NCBI GenBank assembly: GCA_016705245.1
Contig: JADIYM010000002.1
Coordinates: 310,001 to 374,000, forward strand
Reading direction: 5' to 3'
Origin: Blastocatellia bacterium
Lineage (GTDB): Bacteria; Acidobacteriota; Blastocatellia; UBA7656; JADIYM01
DNA: 64,000 bases
The notes beneath the pieces are model-generated. The model was given only the letters and a program-made list of their open reading frames with translations. It searched no databases and had not been told where the DNA came from. Of the stretch, positions 27,177 to 37,677 are shown in pieces. Within the stretch, counting starts at the first letter, position 1. Each line of letters starts with the position of its first letter. The translations under genes were made by a program, and so were the position numbers.

Positions 27177-28958
27177 ATGCTACGATCCGCCTCGATGCGC
27201 GCGCGGAGGAATCGGTTGGTTTTCGCCGGTGTCGCCGGGGCTGTCCTCCTTGCCGCGCTGGCGTGGTGGCTGACACGGCCGAGGCCGTCGATCGACATGG
27301 CCACGCTCGCGCCTGAGTCGACGGCGCTCTACGTCCAGATCGACAGCCTGCCCGACCTGGCCGAGGGGCTGACGGAGTCGGATGCCTGGGCCAGACTGGC
27401 GAAGCCGCTTGGACTGTCGAGCCAGCTCGACTACGCCGGTCCGGTGTCCGAGATGCTCGGCCGGCTCGAGATGGGTCCGGACGACGCCGTCGTGTTCGGC
27501 CGTTCGCAGTTTGCGGTCGTCGTCTCACACCTCACGACGGGTGTCGAGGCCGGAGAAGAGTCCGGCGCGCTGGTGGTACGTCCACGATTCGCGCTCGTAG
27601 TGAAGACGCACTCAGGCGCGGGCGCGGCCCAGCGAATCGCGTCAGACCGATTGCCGTTGCTCGCGCGAAAAGCCTACGGCTCCGAAGTTCCGATCTCTGA
27701 TATCCCCGGGCCCGGCGAGAAAATGACCGTTGCGCAGGGACCCACCGAGGTCCGACGCATGGTCTGGGCGGTCCGTGACGACGTCGTAATTCTCGGGAAC
27801 GACGTGGAGACGGTCCGCGCCGTGCTCGACACGGCTGCAGGTCGTGCGCCGTCGCTTGCGGGGTCCTTCTATCTCGAACGAGCTCGGGCGCTCGTCGAGG
27901 CGCCAGGCGCGATTGTGTTTGCATACGCGGCGGCAAAGACGGGCGGAGACATCGTCGGCCTGTCACTCGGAGGGTTGACATCGGAAGGCGGCAGCGATGC
28001 GGAATCCGGGATGGACTCGGATTCCGGCACAATGCAGGTCGGAGGATTGCTTTCCGGCCTGGCGAATGGGGCGGCGCACGCGGTGGGTTACGCAGGTCGT
28101 TTCGAGCGAGGGCGATTCGTCGAGCGAACTGCCACGATTCTCACTCCGCGTATCGCCGAGACGATGACGACGTCCGTGACGGCGGCGGTGGCCGAGCCGC
28201 AGTCTCTGTCGCTCGTGCCCGATGGAATCGAAGAAGTGAACGTCGTCCGCATCCAGCGTCCTGGTGAGACGGTCGATACATTGCTGACTACGCTCTCCGG
28301 AAATGTCGACGTCAGCGTGAGCGCCACTGTCACGCAGATGGCGATCGGGTCGAGGCGAGCGTTTGGTGCCGAGGCCACCGACACTGTTGCGCAAATCGTC
28401 GGCGACGAGATCGCTTTCATCGATTTCGGAAACGGTGAGCCTTTTGCAGTGGCTTTCGAGATTCTGGATTCGGCGAAGGCGCTGCCGATCGTGGCGCGAT
28501 ATCTCTCCGAGGACGGGAACCGTTCAACGAGCGAGCTTTATGGCGGATTCGAGCTCTTGCGGTCTTCGCACGAAGACGGCCGTGCGTTCGCGTTTATAGG
28601 TCGATTCGGTGTGTACGGCTCGCGCGACCAGCTCGTCCGAATGATCGACGCGCGCGCGGCGGGAGGGCGCACCGGAGGGGAACTGGCGCGAGCGATTTCT
28701 GTTCCTACACCGGCCATCATCGGCACGGAGCGTCGCGACGACCGTGATGCGGCCGAGTTGCTCTTCGCTCTCTCGGTTGCACTTCGGACGTCGGACGGGG
28801 CGCCGGAGACGCTCGAGCGCGCGGATGTTGCGACGGCCCGAGCCGAAATGCCGCGTGCGACGAGCCGCTGGGACCTGCGGGACGGAGCGCTCGTGGTCGA
28901 GACGCGATCGGCCGTCGGCAACCTGTCGTTCCTCACCTCACTTCTGCCCGTCCAGTGA
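27177..28958 (+). CDS. Membrane-anchored protein resembling DUF3352 family
   Basis: 593 aa (an ATG at 27195 would trim six residues). One N-terminal transmembrane anchor (about 15-35, LVFAGVAGAVLLAALAWWL), then a large exported domain. The layout YVQIDSLPDLAEGLTESDAW, then GPDDAVVFGRSQFAVVV, then a second similar half (FVERTATILTPRIAETMTT onward) suggests two related halves with repeated beta-alpha units and a glycine/serine-rich linker (GGSDAESGMDSDSGT) between them. This is the style of DUF3352-like proteins often called membrane proteins of unknown function. I cannot assign an activity. It is divergent from the acyltransferase and separated from the SBBP gene by 117 bp containing a small ggttccgc/gcgggaacc hairpin. 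Confidence 0.78.
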   Translation: MLRSASMRARRNRLVFAGVAGAVLLAALAWWLTRPRPSIDMATLAPESTALYVQIDSLPDLAEGLTESDAWARLAKPLGLSSQLDYAGPVSEMLGRLEMGPDDAVVFGRSQFAVVVSHLTTGVEAGEESGALVVRPRFALVVKTHSGAGAAQRIASDRLPLLARKAYGSEVPISDIPGPGEKMTVAQGPTEVRRMVWAVRDDVVILGNDVETVRAVLDTAAGRAPSLAGSFYLERARALVEAPGAIVFAYAAAKTGGDIVGLSLGGLTSEGGSDAESGMDSDSGTMQVGGLLSGLANGAAHAVGYAGRFERGRFVERTATILTPRIAETMTTSVTAAVAEPQSLSLVPDGIEEVNVVRIQRPGETVDTLLTTLSGNVDVSVSATVTQMAIGSRRAFGAEATDTVAQIVGDEIAFIDFGNGEPFAVAFEILDSAKALPIVARYLSEDGNRSTSELYGGFELLRSSHEDGRAFAFIGRFGVYGSRDQLVRMIDARAAGGRTGGELARAISVPTPAIIGTERRDDRDAAELLFALSVALRTSDGAPETLERADVATARAEMPRATSRWDLRDGALVVETRSAVGNLSFLTSLLPVQ

Positions 28959-29075
28959 GGGAATGACCGGAACCGGGCACGAAGGCGACCCTGAGGACGC
29001 GAGCTCGCGACGTGCGCGACTCGACGACGAACAAGGCTGCCACCGGTCCCGGTTCCGCTGACACTGCGGGAACCC

Positions 29076-31907
29076 TCAGCCGTTCCAGTCTCCGACAATC
29101 GGTGATCCGCCTCCCGCGCCGAAGCCGAACACGACATCCGCCGGCCCCGAACCGTTCATGTTGACCAGGAACCACGCACCGGTCGACGGGTCGTAGACTC
29201 CGGGAGTGTCGATGCCATCCGCGTTCCAGTCACCAGTGATGGCGACGAAGCCGGCAGGTCCGTAACTGAATGCAAAATCAGCCGGGCCGTTCGAGAGGCT
29301 GTTGCGAAGAAACCACGTTCCAGTCCCGGCGTCGTAGAACCCCACTGAATCGCTTCCGTTTCCATCCCAGTCGCCTGCCACCGGAAAGGTTCCTCCGCCA
29401 ACGCCGAACGTGAATCCGTGCTCCGCCGGACCCGGACCATTGACGTTCTTGAGGAAGTACAGGCCGGTCGTCGGATTGAAGATCCCGATGGAGTCAACGC
29501 CGTCGCCATTCCAGTCGCCTGCAATGGGCCTGTAGATCAACGGCGATCCAAACGAGAAGACGACGTTGGCCGGTCCGTTCGTGTTCGAGTTTCGAAGGAA
29601 AAACGTCCCATTGGCAGGATTGTAGAGCCCGGGCGTGTCGGTGCCGTTTCCATCCCAGTCACCCGAGAGCGGGACCCAAGTCACGTCCGATGGACCGTAC
29701 GAGAGAGTGATGTCCGCAGGACCGGCGCTCTGCGAGTTTCGCAGGAACCACGCAGGAGGCGTCCCTCCCTGGTACACGAGACCGGGTGTGTCGCCCGGCT
29801 CGACGATTCGTGTGATGAACGCGTCGTCGACGCCACCGATCGTCGGCTGTTCGGCACCGAGCACCGGGAAGTTGCCCGAGTCCGTGTATCCGGCGACATA
29901 GGCGGTGCGAGCGCCGTCGATCGCCACCGCGAGTCCGATATCCGTTTGTGATCCGCCAAGATACGTCGAGTAGACCAGTTGGCGACCCGTCGCACCGACG
30001 CGCGTCACGAAAGCGTCGTTGAGCAGGTTCCCGCCGTTGGCGGGCTGCGACGGCGACACGGTGCGGAAATCGACGGACCGCGTCTGGCCAACAAGAACCG
30101 CGCTTCCCGTCGCATCAACCGCAATTGCGCGACCGCGGTCCTCGAGGTCGCCCCCAAGGTACGACGAATAGACCTTTCCGGAGCCCGTTGCATTCACCTT
30201 CGTCACGAATGCGTCGAAGTTGTTGTCGAGCGCCGGCTGAAATGGGTTCGTCGTCGGGAAGTTCACCGACCTTGTGTATCCGGTGACATAGGCGTTGCCG
30301 GCTGCGTCGACGGCAATGCCGGTGCCAGCGTCTTCGCCTGCGCCCCCGAGCGGCGATGAATAGACGAGCGACAGAAAATCAGCGGCGACCTTTGTGACGA
30401 AGGCGTCGTTTCCGCCGCCGGCCATCTGGAACGGATTGACGACAGGGAATCCGTTGCCCTGTGTAAGCCCGGTCATGTAGAGATTGCCGGCGCTGTCTAC
30501 GGCAAGCGCGTCAACGAGTTCCGATCCCAGTCCGCCAATGAACGACGAGTTCATCAGGCCTCCGCCAGCGCTCACCCGGCCGTAGATGCCGTCGCTCGAG
30601 CCGCCGCCGTAGGTACCCTGAATCGGGAGCAACAGCGGATAAGTGGTGCCAGACGTCGTGCGACCACCGAAAGTGACGATTCCGGCAAGATCGACGGCGA
30701 CGGCCTCGATTGTCTCGGTCTCGAATCCGCCACAGAAACTCGAATAATTGACAGTGGCGCCCGTGGTGCCCAGGCGCGCGACGAATCCATCAATGCCGCC
30801 ACCCAACGTCGCCTGGAACGGCGCAACGGTCGGGAAGTTGGCAGAATCCGTGTCTCCGCCAAAGATGACTTCGCCGCCCGGCGTCACGGCGATCGCAAGC
30901 GCCTCATCGAATCCGATGCCGCCGAAGTAGGTCGAATAGACAATGGTCGCGCCCGTCACGTCGAACTTCGTGACGTATGCGTCATAGTCGCCGGCGCGCA
31001 CCGGCTGGACGCCCCCGACTGACGGAAAATTGAGCGAAAACGTGCGTCCGGCAACATACGTGTTTCCAGCTGCGTCGAGTCCGATGCCAAAGGCTCGATC
31101 CGGGCTCGACCCGCCGAGGAACGATGAGTATGAGAGCTTGGGATCGATCACGAGTGGCAGGCTTCGGTCGAATGCACCGAGCTCGAATCCGACCGTGTTT
31201 GCACTCAGGCGCGCGAACGAGCTCGGGACCAGCCTGCGCGTTCCGTCGACCTCCTGATACGCGACCGGACGCTGTTGATATACGTTGCCGAGGGCCGTGG
31301 TGAATTTGAGGTCGCCGTCCTTCGTGATCGCCATCCGCTCCGTGCAATCGAACTCCATGACGAAGGCCATCGGATCGGCTCCAGGCGCCACGAGAACGTC
31401 GTACTCGAGACCGCCGCTCGCCGAGTGGTAGATCACGTCAATGCCCGGATAGACGTCGGACGATCGAACGGACGCAAACCTGTCCACGTATCGCGACCAG
31501 CCGTCGGGATTCGAGCCGTTCAAGTGATGGCTCCGTCCCGTCAGGATTCCGCCTCCGGAGAGCCGCGGACTGGGGTTGCCGCCGACGAATGTTGTGCAAA
31601 TGGCCGTGGAGGCACTTTCATTTCCTCGCACGAGCACGGAGCCCGCTGAGGTAAGGAAAAGCGCCGAGTCGCCTGTTCTCGCCGCGAATTCGGCGCGAGG
31701 GTCGAACTGGCCGGCATTGCGCTCGAACACGATCGAAGGATCAGGAACGCTGGAAGCCGATTGTTCCGAACGAACCTCGATTGGCGGGCGACTCGACTCG
31801 GCGGCGCCAACCTGAACGGGATTCAGCGGGACGGCCATCGATACGACAGCAATCAAGTGGACGAAACAGCGACGGCGAGATGATTTGTGAATTCGTGCGG
31901 AGTGCAT
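29076..31907 (-). CDS. Secreted SBBP beta-propeller protein with C-terminal GDWDGNG repeats
   Basis: 943 aa. A signal peptide (about 15-36) precedes a DUF7948-like N-terminal domain (FERNAGQFDPRAEFAAR). Around seven SBBP repeats follow (about 260-690), each with the YVTGYTRSVNFPTTNPFQ and LVYSTYLGG type signature. The last ~220 residues are five units of about 47 residues, each with GDWDGNGxDTxGxYxPxxGxWFLRN, similar to repeats of FG-GAP/VCBS-like Ca2+-binding propellers. The protein is likely secreted or surface-exposed and could bind polysaccharides or ligands, but no enzyme motif is visible. The ribosome site agggaggcc fits the ATG at 31907. The gene ends directly after the last repeat unit without a CTERM sorting motif. 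Confidence 0.85.
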   Translation of the reverse strand: MHSARIHKSSRRRCFVHLIAVVSMAVPLNPVQVGAAESSRPPIEVRSEQSASSVPDPSIVFERNAGQFDPRAEFAARTGDSALFLTSAGSVLVRGNESASTAICTTFVGGNPSPRLSGGGILTGRSHHLNGSNPDGWSRYVDRFASVRSSDVYPGIDVIYHSASGGLEYDVLVAPGADPMAFVMEFDCTERMAITKDGDLKFTTALGNVYQQRPVAYQEVDGTRRLVPSSFARLSANTVGFELGAFDRSLPLVIDPKLSYSSFLGGSSPDRAFGIGLDAAGNTYVAGRTFSLNFPSVGGVQPVRAGDYDAYVTKFDVTGATIVYSTYFGGIGFDEALAIAVTPGGEVIFGGDTDSANFPTVAPFQATLGGGIDGFVARLGTTGATVNYSSFCGGFETETIEAVAVDLAGIVTFGGRTTSGTTYPLLLPIQGTYGGGSSDGIYGRVSAGGGLMNSSFIGGLGSELVDALAVDSAGNLYMTGLTQGNGFPVVNPFQMAGGGNDAFVTKVAADFLSLVYSSPLGGAGEDAGTGIAVDAAGNAYVTGYTRSVNFPTTNPFQPALDNNFDAFVTKVNATGSGKVYSSYLGGDLEDRGRAIAVDATGSAVLVGQTRSVDFRTVSPSQPANGGNLLNDAFVTRVGATGRQLVYSTYLGGSQTDIGLAVAIDGARTAYVAGYTDSGNFPVLGAEQPTIGGVDDAFITRIVEPGDTPGLVYQGGTPPAWFLRNSQSAGPADITLSYGPSDVTWVPLSGDWDGNGTDTPGLYNPANGTFFLRNSNTNGPANVVFSFGSPLIYRPIAGDWNGDGVDSIGIFNPTTGLYFLKNVNGPGPAEHGFTFGVGGGTFPVAGDWDGNGSDSVGFYDAGTGTWFLRNSLSNGPADFAFSYGPAGFVAITGDWNADGIDTPGVYDPSTGAWFLVNMNGSGPADVVFGFGAGGGSPIVGDWNG

Positions 31908-32040
31908 CGAAGGGGCCTCCCTGATTCGAACGGAATGTTGGACCGGACCTCGAGACTGCCCCCAGCCTCGCGAGATTGTTCAGGCATGTCAAGGCACTGA
32001 ACCACCAGTTCAATTCACAGCGTCATGCGTCGGAGGATGG

Positions 32041-33543
32041 ATGCGACGGCAATCCGACTCCATTGCAACGGACGGCACTGTTCTATCGGAGTCATCGGAT
32101 GTCGACACCCGTCGAACGGCTCCGGTAGAGTCGGGCGACTTGGCGATGGATCACAGTCAATTGCCGGCGGGAACGGCTGCGGCGGGAATCCCGGGCGAAC
32201 CGCGAACGGTGACGTTCGGCGAGGCCGTCCGCTTCTGGCTCAGGCTCGGGTTTGTCTCTTTCGGAGGGCCAGCCGGGCAGATCGCCATCGTGCACCGCGA
32301 GCTCGTCGAGCGGCGTCGCTGGATCGGAGAGGAGCGCTTCCTCCACGCGTTGAACTTCTGCATGTTGCTGCCCGGGCCCGAAGCGATGCAGCTCGTGACC
32401 TACATCGGCTGGCTCATGCATCGGACGCGGGGAGGAATCGTCGCAGGAGTCCTCTTCGTGCTGCCGTCCGTGTTCATCCTCGCCGTGTTGTCGTACGTCT
32501 ACGCGGCGTACGGCAACCAGCCGGCGGTCGCCGCGGTGCTTTGGGGTTTCAAGCCGGTCGTCGTCGCGGTCGTCGTCGAAGCGGTCGTGCGCATCAGCCG
32601 TCGCGCATTGAAGGTCCGTGGTCACATTGCGATTGCCGCCGCCGCCTTCGTGTCGGTTTATGTTCTTCACATACCGTTCCCATTCATCGTGCTTCTGGCG
32701 GCTGTTGCGGGGCTTGCGGGTCCAAGATTGCTTCCGGGGCTGTTCTCGGCGTCGAGACGGGCGACCGAGCAGTCTGGCGAAGCCGTGGTGGCGACCAGCG
32801 TGCCCGAAGCCGACGCGTTGCCGCTTGTCATCCGGGATGACGACTCGCCGCCGGAGCATACGCGGCCGTCGCGTATGCACTTGGCAAGAGTACTCATCGC
32901 GGGAGCCGGGTTGTGGGTGGCTCCGCTCGTTGCCGTGGCGGCCTGGAAAGGATGGGCCGACCTTCACGTTCACGAGTATCTGTTCTTCACGAAGGCCGCG
33001 TTCGTGACGTTCGGCGGCGCCTACGCTGTGCTCGCGTATGTGACGCAGATAGTCGTCGGCGATCTGGGCTGGATCACGAAGGCCCAGGCAATCGACGGAC
33101 TGGCGCTCGCGGAAACGACTCCGGGTCCGCTGATCATGGTCCTGCAGTTCATAGGGTTCATGGCCGGATGGAACAACCCCGGGGATATGACGCCGCTTGC
33201 AAGCGGATTGCTCGGGGCGCTGCTCACGACCTGGGCGACGTTCCTGCCTTGCTTCGTCTTCATTCTTGCAGGTGCGCCGTACATCGAGACGCTTCGAGGG
33301 AACCGACGGATCGGTGACGCGCTGTCTGGTGTCACCGCGGCGGTCGTCGGTGTCATTCTGAATCTGGCCCTGGTCTTTGGAGCGGCCGTGATGTTGCCGG
33401 ACGGTTGGGGACGATCACCGGACTGGACCGCCGTCGCACTCGCGGTTGCGGCATTTCTGGCCCTGGAGCGTCTGAAGGTGGACGTCACGCTCCTGATCTT
33501 CTTCGGCGGGATTGCAGGGATCGTGCACTGGCTCGCAGGTTGA
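32041..33543 (+). CDS. chrA: Chromate transporter ChrA (two-domain form)
   Basis: 500 aa from ATG 32041 with a ggagg eight bases upstream; an ATG at 32146 would remove a 35-residue polar leader that ChrA proteins normally lack. Two CHR domains: the first has FGEAVRFWLRLGFVSFGGPAGQIA and FLHALNFCMLLPGPEAMQLV, the second AAFVTFGGAYAVLAYVTQIV and LAETTPGPLIMVLQFIGFMAG. The repeated FGGxxG...PGP pattern and ~12 helices fit the long-chain CHR family. Some members export chromate by proton exchange; others have no known substrate. No chrB or chrF neighbours are present. Downstream lies an 800-bp repeat-rich spacer. Confidence 0.9.
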   Translation: MRRQSDSIATDGTVLSESSDVDTRRTAPVESGDLAMDHSQLPAGTAAAGIPGEPRTVTFGEAVRFWLRLGFVSFGGPAGQIAIVHRELVERRRWIGEERFLHALNFCMLLPGPEAMQLVTYIGWLMHRTRGGIVAGVLFVLPSVFILAVLSYVYAAYGNQPAVAAVLWGFKPVVVAVVVEAVVRISRRALKVRGHIAIAAAAFVSVYVLHIPFPFIVLLAAVAGLAGPRLLPGLFSASRRATEQSGEAVVATSVPEADALPLVIRDDDSPPEHTRPSRMHLARVLIAGAGLWVAPLVAVAAWKGWADLHVHEYLFFTKAAFVTFGGAYAVLAYVTQIVVGDLGWITKAQAIDGLALAETTPGPLIMVLQFIGFMAGWNNPGDMTPLASGLLGALLTTWATFLPCFVFILAGAPYIETLRGNRRIGDALSGVTAAVVGVILNLALVFGAAVMLPDGWGRSPDWTAVALAVAAFLALERLKVDVTLLIFFGGIAGIVHWLAG

Positions 33544-33576
33544 CGGTTTTCCGTGGTTCGGAGGTGCACGCGGTTG

Positions 33577-33654
33577 TGGGTGAAACGGCGTGCGATCGAA
33601 CGGCTCGTCAAATCAAACCCTCGCCGACCCAGAACCCCGAGCGAAGCGAGGGGC
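33577..33654. repeat. Diverged copy of the 137-bp repeat family
   Basis: The order tgggtgaaacggcgtgcg, gctcgtcaaatcaaaccctc, cccagaaccccgagcgaagc repeats the linker-plus-arm structure of the 3.4-kb array with scattered differences. Only one arm is retained here, immediately downstream of chrA. Confidence 0.75.
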
Positions 33655-33791
33655 GTGTCCCACAGCTGGTGCTGGTCACGGTCAGAAGACCAGCGAGCGG
33701 GCGGACGTGCTGAGCTCGCATGTTGCTCGCATGTTGGTGGAGGCGGATGCAGGCGGATCGGGCGTGCGGTACAACGCACTTGGCGGGAGAT

Positions 33792-33904
33792 GCAAGGCCG
33801 GCCGCTCACTGCGTTCGCGGTTCTGGGACGTGCGGTGGGGAGAGGGGTCTCCGTCGGCCGCAGGCCGACCCGGAACCGCGAACGCAGTGAGCGGCCGGCC
33901 TTGC
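33792..33904. repeat. Inverted repeat with 36-bp arms
   Basis: Arms 33792-33827 and 33869-33904 are complementary at 35 of 36 positions and enclose a 41-base loop. The arms contain gaaccgcgaacgcagtgagc, a cousin of the 3.4-kb arm motif gaacccggagcgcagcgacg, so this looks like another branch of the same family. Confidence 0.85.
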
Positions 33905-34352
33905 GGACCCACCACTGGACGGGAAACGCACGGCCACGACACAACTGCCCGTGTCCAGCCGACTCGATTCTGGGTAAAGACCTGAGCGCAGCAAACGCAA
34001 TGTGGCGCCGGGCTTGCTGGAGCGCCGACGCCACTGGAGATCGGGGAGAAGCGGCTTGCGGGGAACCCTCCTCCCTGGAGCCGGGTACGCCACGTCGTGC
34101 GGGGCCGATCCGGTTCGAACTCGTCGACAGGGGCTAGTGCAACGACCGTGCCGCTCGTGCCAGCTCCTGCGCAATAGTCCCTAACCGACTTGTAATGAGC
34201 TGGTTGCAGGCGAATTGAGATCAGCGATTTTGCAGAACCGACTGTGGCGCAATGGGTACCCAAGGTCCATCGCGCCACACAAGAAGTCCCGCGCAAATCC
34301 CCGGAAGGGGCTACACGGTGCGGACAATGTGACCTGGAGCAACCCGGCGAAT

Positions 34353-35468
34353 CTACGGGCTTGCGGTCTCACTCACCGGTGCGCTTGGCAGACTCTCGTT
34401 CCCGTAGCGATCCACGGCGACAACGCGGTACGAATATCGCGATCCGACCCGCACCCGATCGTCTCGATAGGTCGTCCGATTGACCGGCTTGTCGGTCAAC
34501 TTCACCCACGTCGACGTTTCAGCCGGATCGCCGTCCGTACGGGTCAGAAAGTAACCGACGACGTCGCCTTCCGTATTCGTCGGCCAGAACAGGCTGACCA
34601 CGCCACCCGCCGATGCGACGGTCACGTTCGTCGGCGCAACCGGAGCGAACGTGTCCCTCGGCGTCACCGCGAGACGCTCGCTGTCGCCCGATTCAACCGA
34701 TGCGTCCGGAGCCTGCGACACGCTGCGAACCACGTACACATAAGCCGTCAGATAGTTGAAGTTTCTGTCGACGAACCGAGGGTCCGTCACCAGCCGGTCG
34801 TTGATCGGTCGCCCGAGGCGCTCTGCGTTCGGCTTTGCGCGATAAACGTTGTAACCGACGACCTGGGCCGGGACGCTTCCGTCAACATTCTCCGTCGGCG
34901 GCGCCCACGTCAGCGTCACTTCGTCCTGCGCCTGCGTTACCGCGAGAGAGGTCGGAGGACGTGCGATTCCAGGCACTGGCTCGATCGACACGATGTTCGA
35001 AAGGATCTGAGGTCGGCCGCGTCCGTCGACGTAGCGCACCGCGTATTGAAACCTGGTATTCGAGAGCAGGGCTGACTGCTTTGGATCGAGCGGATCGTCA
35101 AAGGCAACCGAGTCACCCGTCGAGAGTTGGGCTTTCAGGCCCTCATAGTCGACAAACCCAATGAGATCAGCGGAGTCCTCGAACTCGACGGGGAAGGCCA
35201 CTGGCGTCGCGTCCCGCGCTTGACGAAGCCTGTAGACGTCGGCCCGCCTGACCGAGGTCGCTACGTCTTCACGAAGGTCCAGACGAGGCGCGAGCCACGA
35301 CACGCGAATCGTGCTCCCCACCTGCATAGCGGTGACCTGGTTAGGTCGAACGGGAGCGCGTCCAAGCGGAGGCTGTGGGGCGCCGACCTTGCCGCACGCC
35401 GACACTGCGATACACACGATCGCAATGCCCAGGGAAGTCAGGAGTGCTCGGAGCATTCGAACGGGCAC
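34353..35468 (-). CDS. Lipoprotein with fibronectin type III-like domains
   Basis: 371 aa from GTG 35468 (or ATG 35456, MLRALLTSLG). Lipoprotein signal peptide with lipobox IAVSAC near residue 25. The mature protein is built of three FnIII-like beta domains (about 40-150, 170-270, 275-365), each with the PxxxVT...VSWLAP / VTLTWAPP / VSLFWPTN start and the YxVYR, YFLTRTD strand. They resemble the extracellular scaffold regions of secreted glycosidases, but no catalytic domain is attached. It lies six bases after hslU, so hslV-hslU-lipoprotein are probably one transcript, although a functional connection is not obvious. Anchoring side (inner or outer membrane) cannot be told; the residue after Cys is Gly. 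Confidence 0.85.
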   Translation of the reverse strand: MPVRMLRALLTSLGIAIVCIAVSACGKVGAPQPPLGRAPVRPNQVTAMQVGSTIRVSWLAPRLDLREDVATSVRRADVYRLRQARDATPVAFPVEFEDSADLIGFVDYEGLKAQLSTGDSVAFDDPLDPKQSALLSNTRFQYAVRYVDGRGRPQILSNIVSIEPVPGIARPPTSLAVTQAQDEVTLTWAPPTENVDGSVPAQVVGYNVYRAKPNAERLGRPINDRLVTDPRFVDRNFNYLTAYVYVVRSVSQAPDASVESGDSERLAVTPRDTFAPVAPTNVTVASAGGVVSLFWPTNTEGDVVGYFLTRTDGDPAETSTWVKLTDKPVNRTTYRDDRVRVGSRYSYRVVAVDRYGNESLPSAPVSETASP

Positions 35469-35474
35469 GTCGGA

Positions 35475-36871
<1,397 letters not shown>

Positions 36872-36872
<1 letters not shown>

Positions 36873-37426
36873 TACAGCTCTTCCACCACGACGTTCTGGT
36901 TCGTGTAGATGCACACCTCTCCCGCGATGCTCAGTGCCTCTTCGGCAACCTGCCGCGCGGTTAGCGGCGTGTGGCGGATGAGCGCGCGCGCGGCAGACAG
37001 GGCGTACGGTCCACCGGATCCGATCGCCACGATGCCGTCGTCCGGTTCTATGACGTCGCCGTTTCCGGACAGGACGAGGGACGTCTTGTCGTCAGCGACG
37101 ATGAGCAGCGCCTCGAGGTTGCGCAGGTATTTGTCGGTGCGCCACTCCTTGCTCATCTCAACTGCGGCACGCTGGAGCTGTCCGTGGTACTGCTCGAGTT
37201 TCGACTCGAAGCGCGAAAACAGCGCAAACGCGTCGGCCGTCGAGCCGGCAAACCCCGCGATGATGCGGTCGTTGTAGAGGCGGCGCACCTTTCGGGCGCC
37301 AGATTTCATGACCGTATCGCCGAGGGTCACCTGGCCGTCGCCTGCCACCGCGACCTTCCCGTCGCGCCGGACTGCGATGACCGTCGTGCTGCGCCATCGG
37401 CCGGCGTTCGCTTGATCGCTTGGCAT
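36872..37426 (-). CDS. hslV: ATP-dependent protease peptidase subunit HslV
   Basis: 184 aa. Proteasome-type beta-subunit fold with the family start STTVIAVRRDGKVAVAGDGQ, where the catalytic N-terminal Thr follows a 13-residue leader (MPSDQANAGRWRS) that must be removed. GDTVMKSGARKVRRL (Lys33 region) and GFAGSTADAFALFSRFE are conserved, and GIVAIGSGGPYALSAARAL is the GSGG segment. Together with HslU it makes a two-tiered barrel protease that degrades misfolded proteins. A strong promoter (TTGACA-18-TATAGT) places its start only about four bases ahead of the ATG, so the transcript is nearly leaderless. hslU and an FnIII lipoprotein follow. Confidence 0.96.
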
Positions 37427-37436
37427 CGTGGGTCGG

Positions 37437-37466
37437 ACTATAGCCCCCGGTTTTCGGGAGTGTCAA
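37437..37466 (-). promoter_or_regulatory. Sigma70-like promoter of the hslVU operon
   Basis: Minus-strand TTGACA and TATAGT spaced by 18 bp; the -10 ends 10 bases before the hslV ATG. The spacer holds a partial GC-rich inverted repeat (CCCG aaaa CCGGGG), like that at 27118-27147. No heat-shock sigma32 or CIRCE-type site is visible. Confidence 0.65.
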
Positions 37467-37677
37467 ACCCGCCGTTTGGCGCGCTTCGAGTGCTGCGATG
37501 CCACTTTTCGATTCGGTGGACGGGACGACACGGCTAACGGATCGGCCCGGGACTGAAGCGGCGGTCCCGGCGCCAATCGCCTGCTGCTTGGCGCGTCCCG
37601 GAAGCACCAGTTACACTCCGACGAGCGCGTCCGGACGTTCCGCGACGCTGATTCTGGCAGTGGAGGCAGTGCGGCGA

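Larger units (their letters stand above)
33544..34352. other. Gene-free, repeat-rich spacer of about 0.8 kb
   Basis: This gap between ChrA and the fibronectin lipoprotein holds one diverged copy of the 137-bp repeat (33577-33654) and a strong 36-bp inverted repeat (33792-33904). Overlapping ORFs in several frames are Arg-rich and lack family signatures or good ribosome sites. I see no tRNA, riboswitch or transposase remnant. The stretch 34190-34350 is unexplained. Confidence 0.6.

Noticed and set aside
33545..34300. Several ORFs in the repeat-rich spacer downstream of chrA
   Set aside because: All follow the repeat arms and change completely between copies; no domain, ribosome site or signal peptide.
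34215..35075. 286-codon plus-strand frame across the spacer and the lipoprotein gene
   Set aside because: Covers the FnIII lipoprotein on the opposite strand; Arg/His-rich, no homology, no ribosome site.
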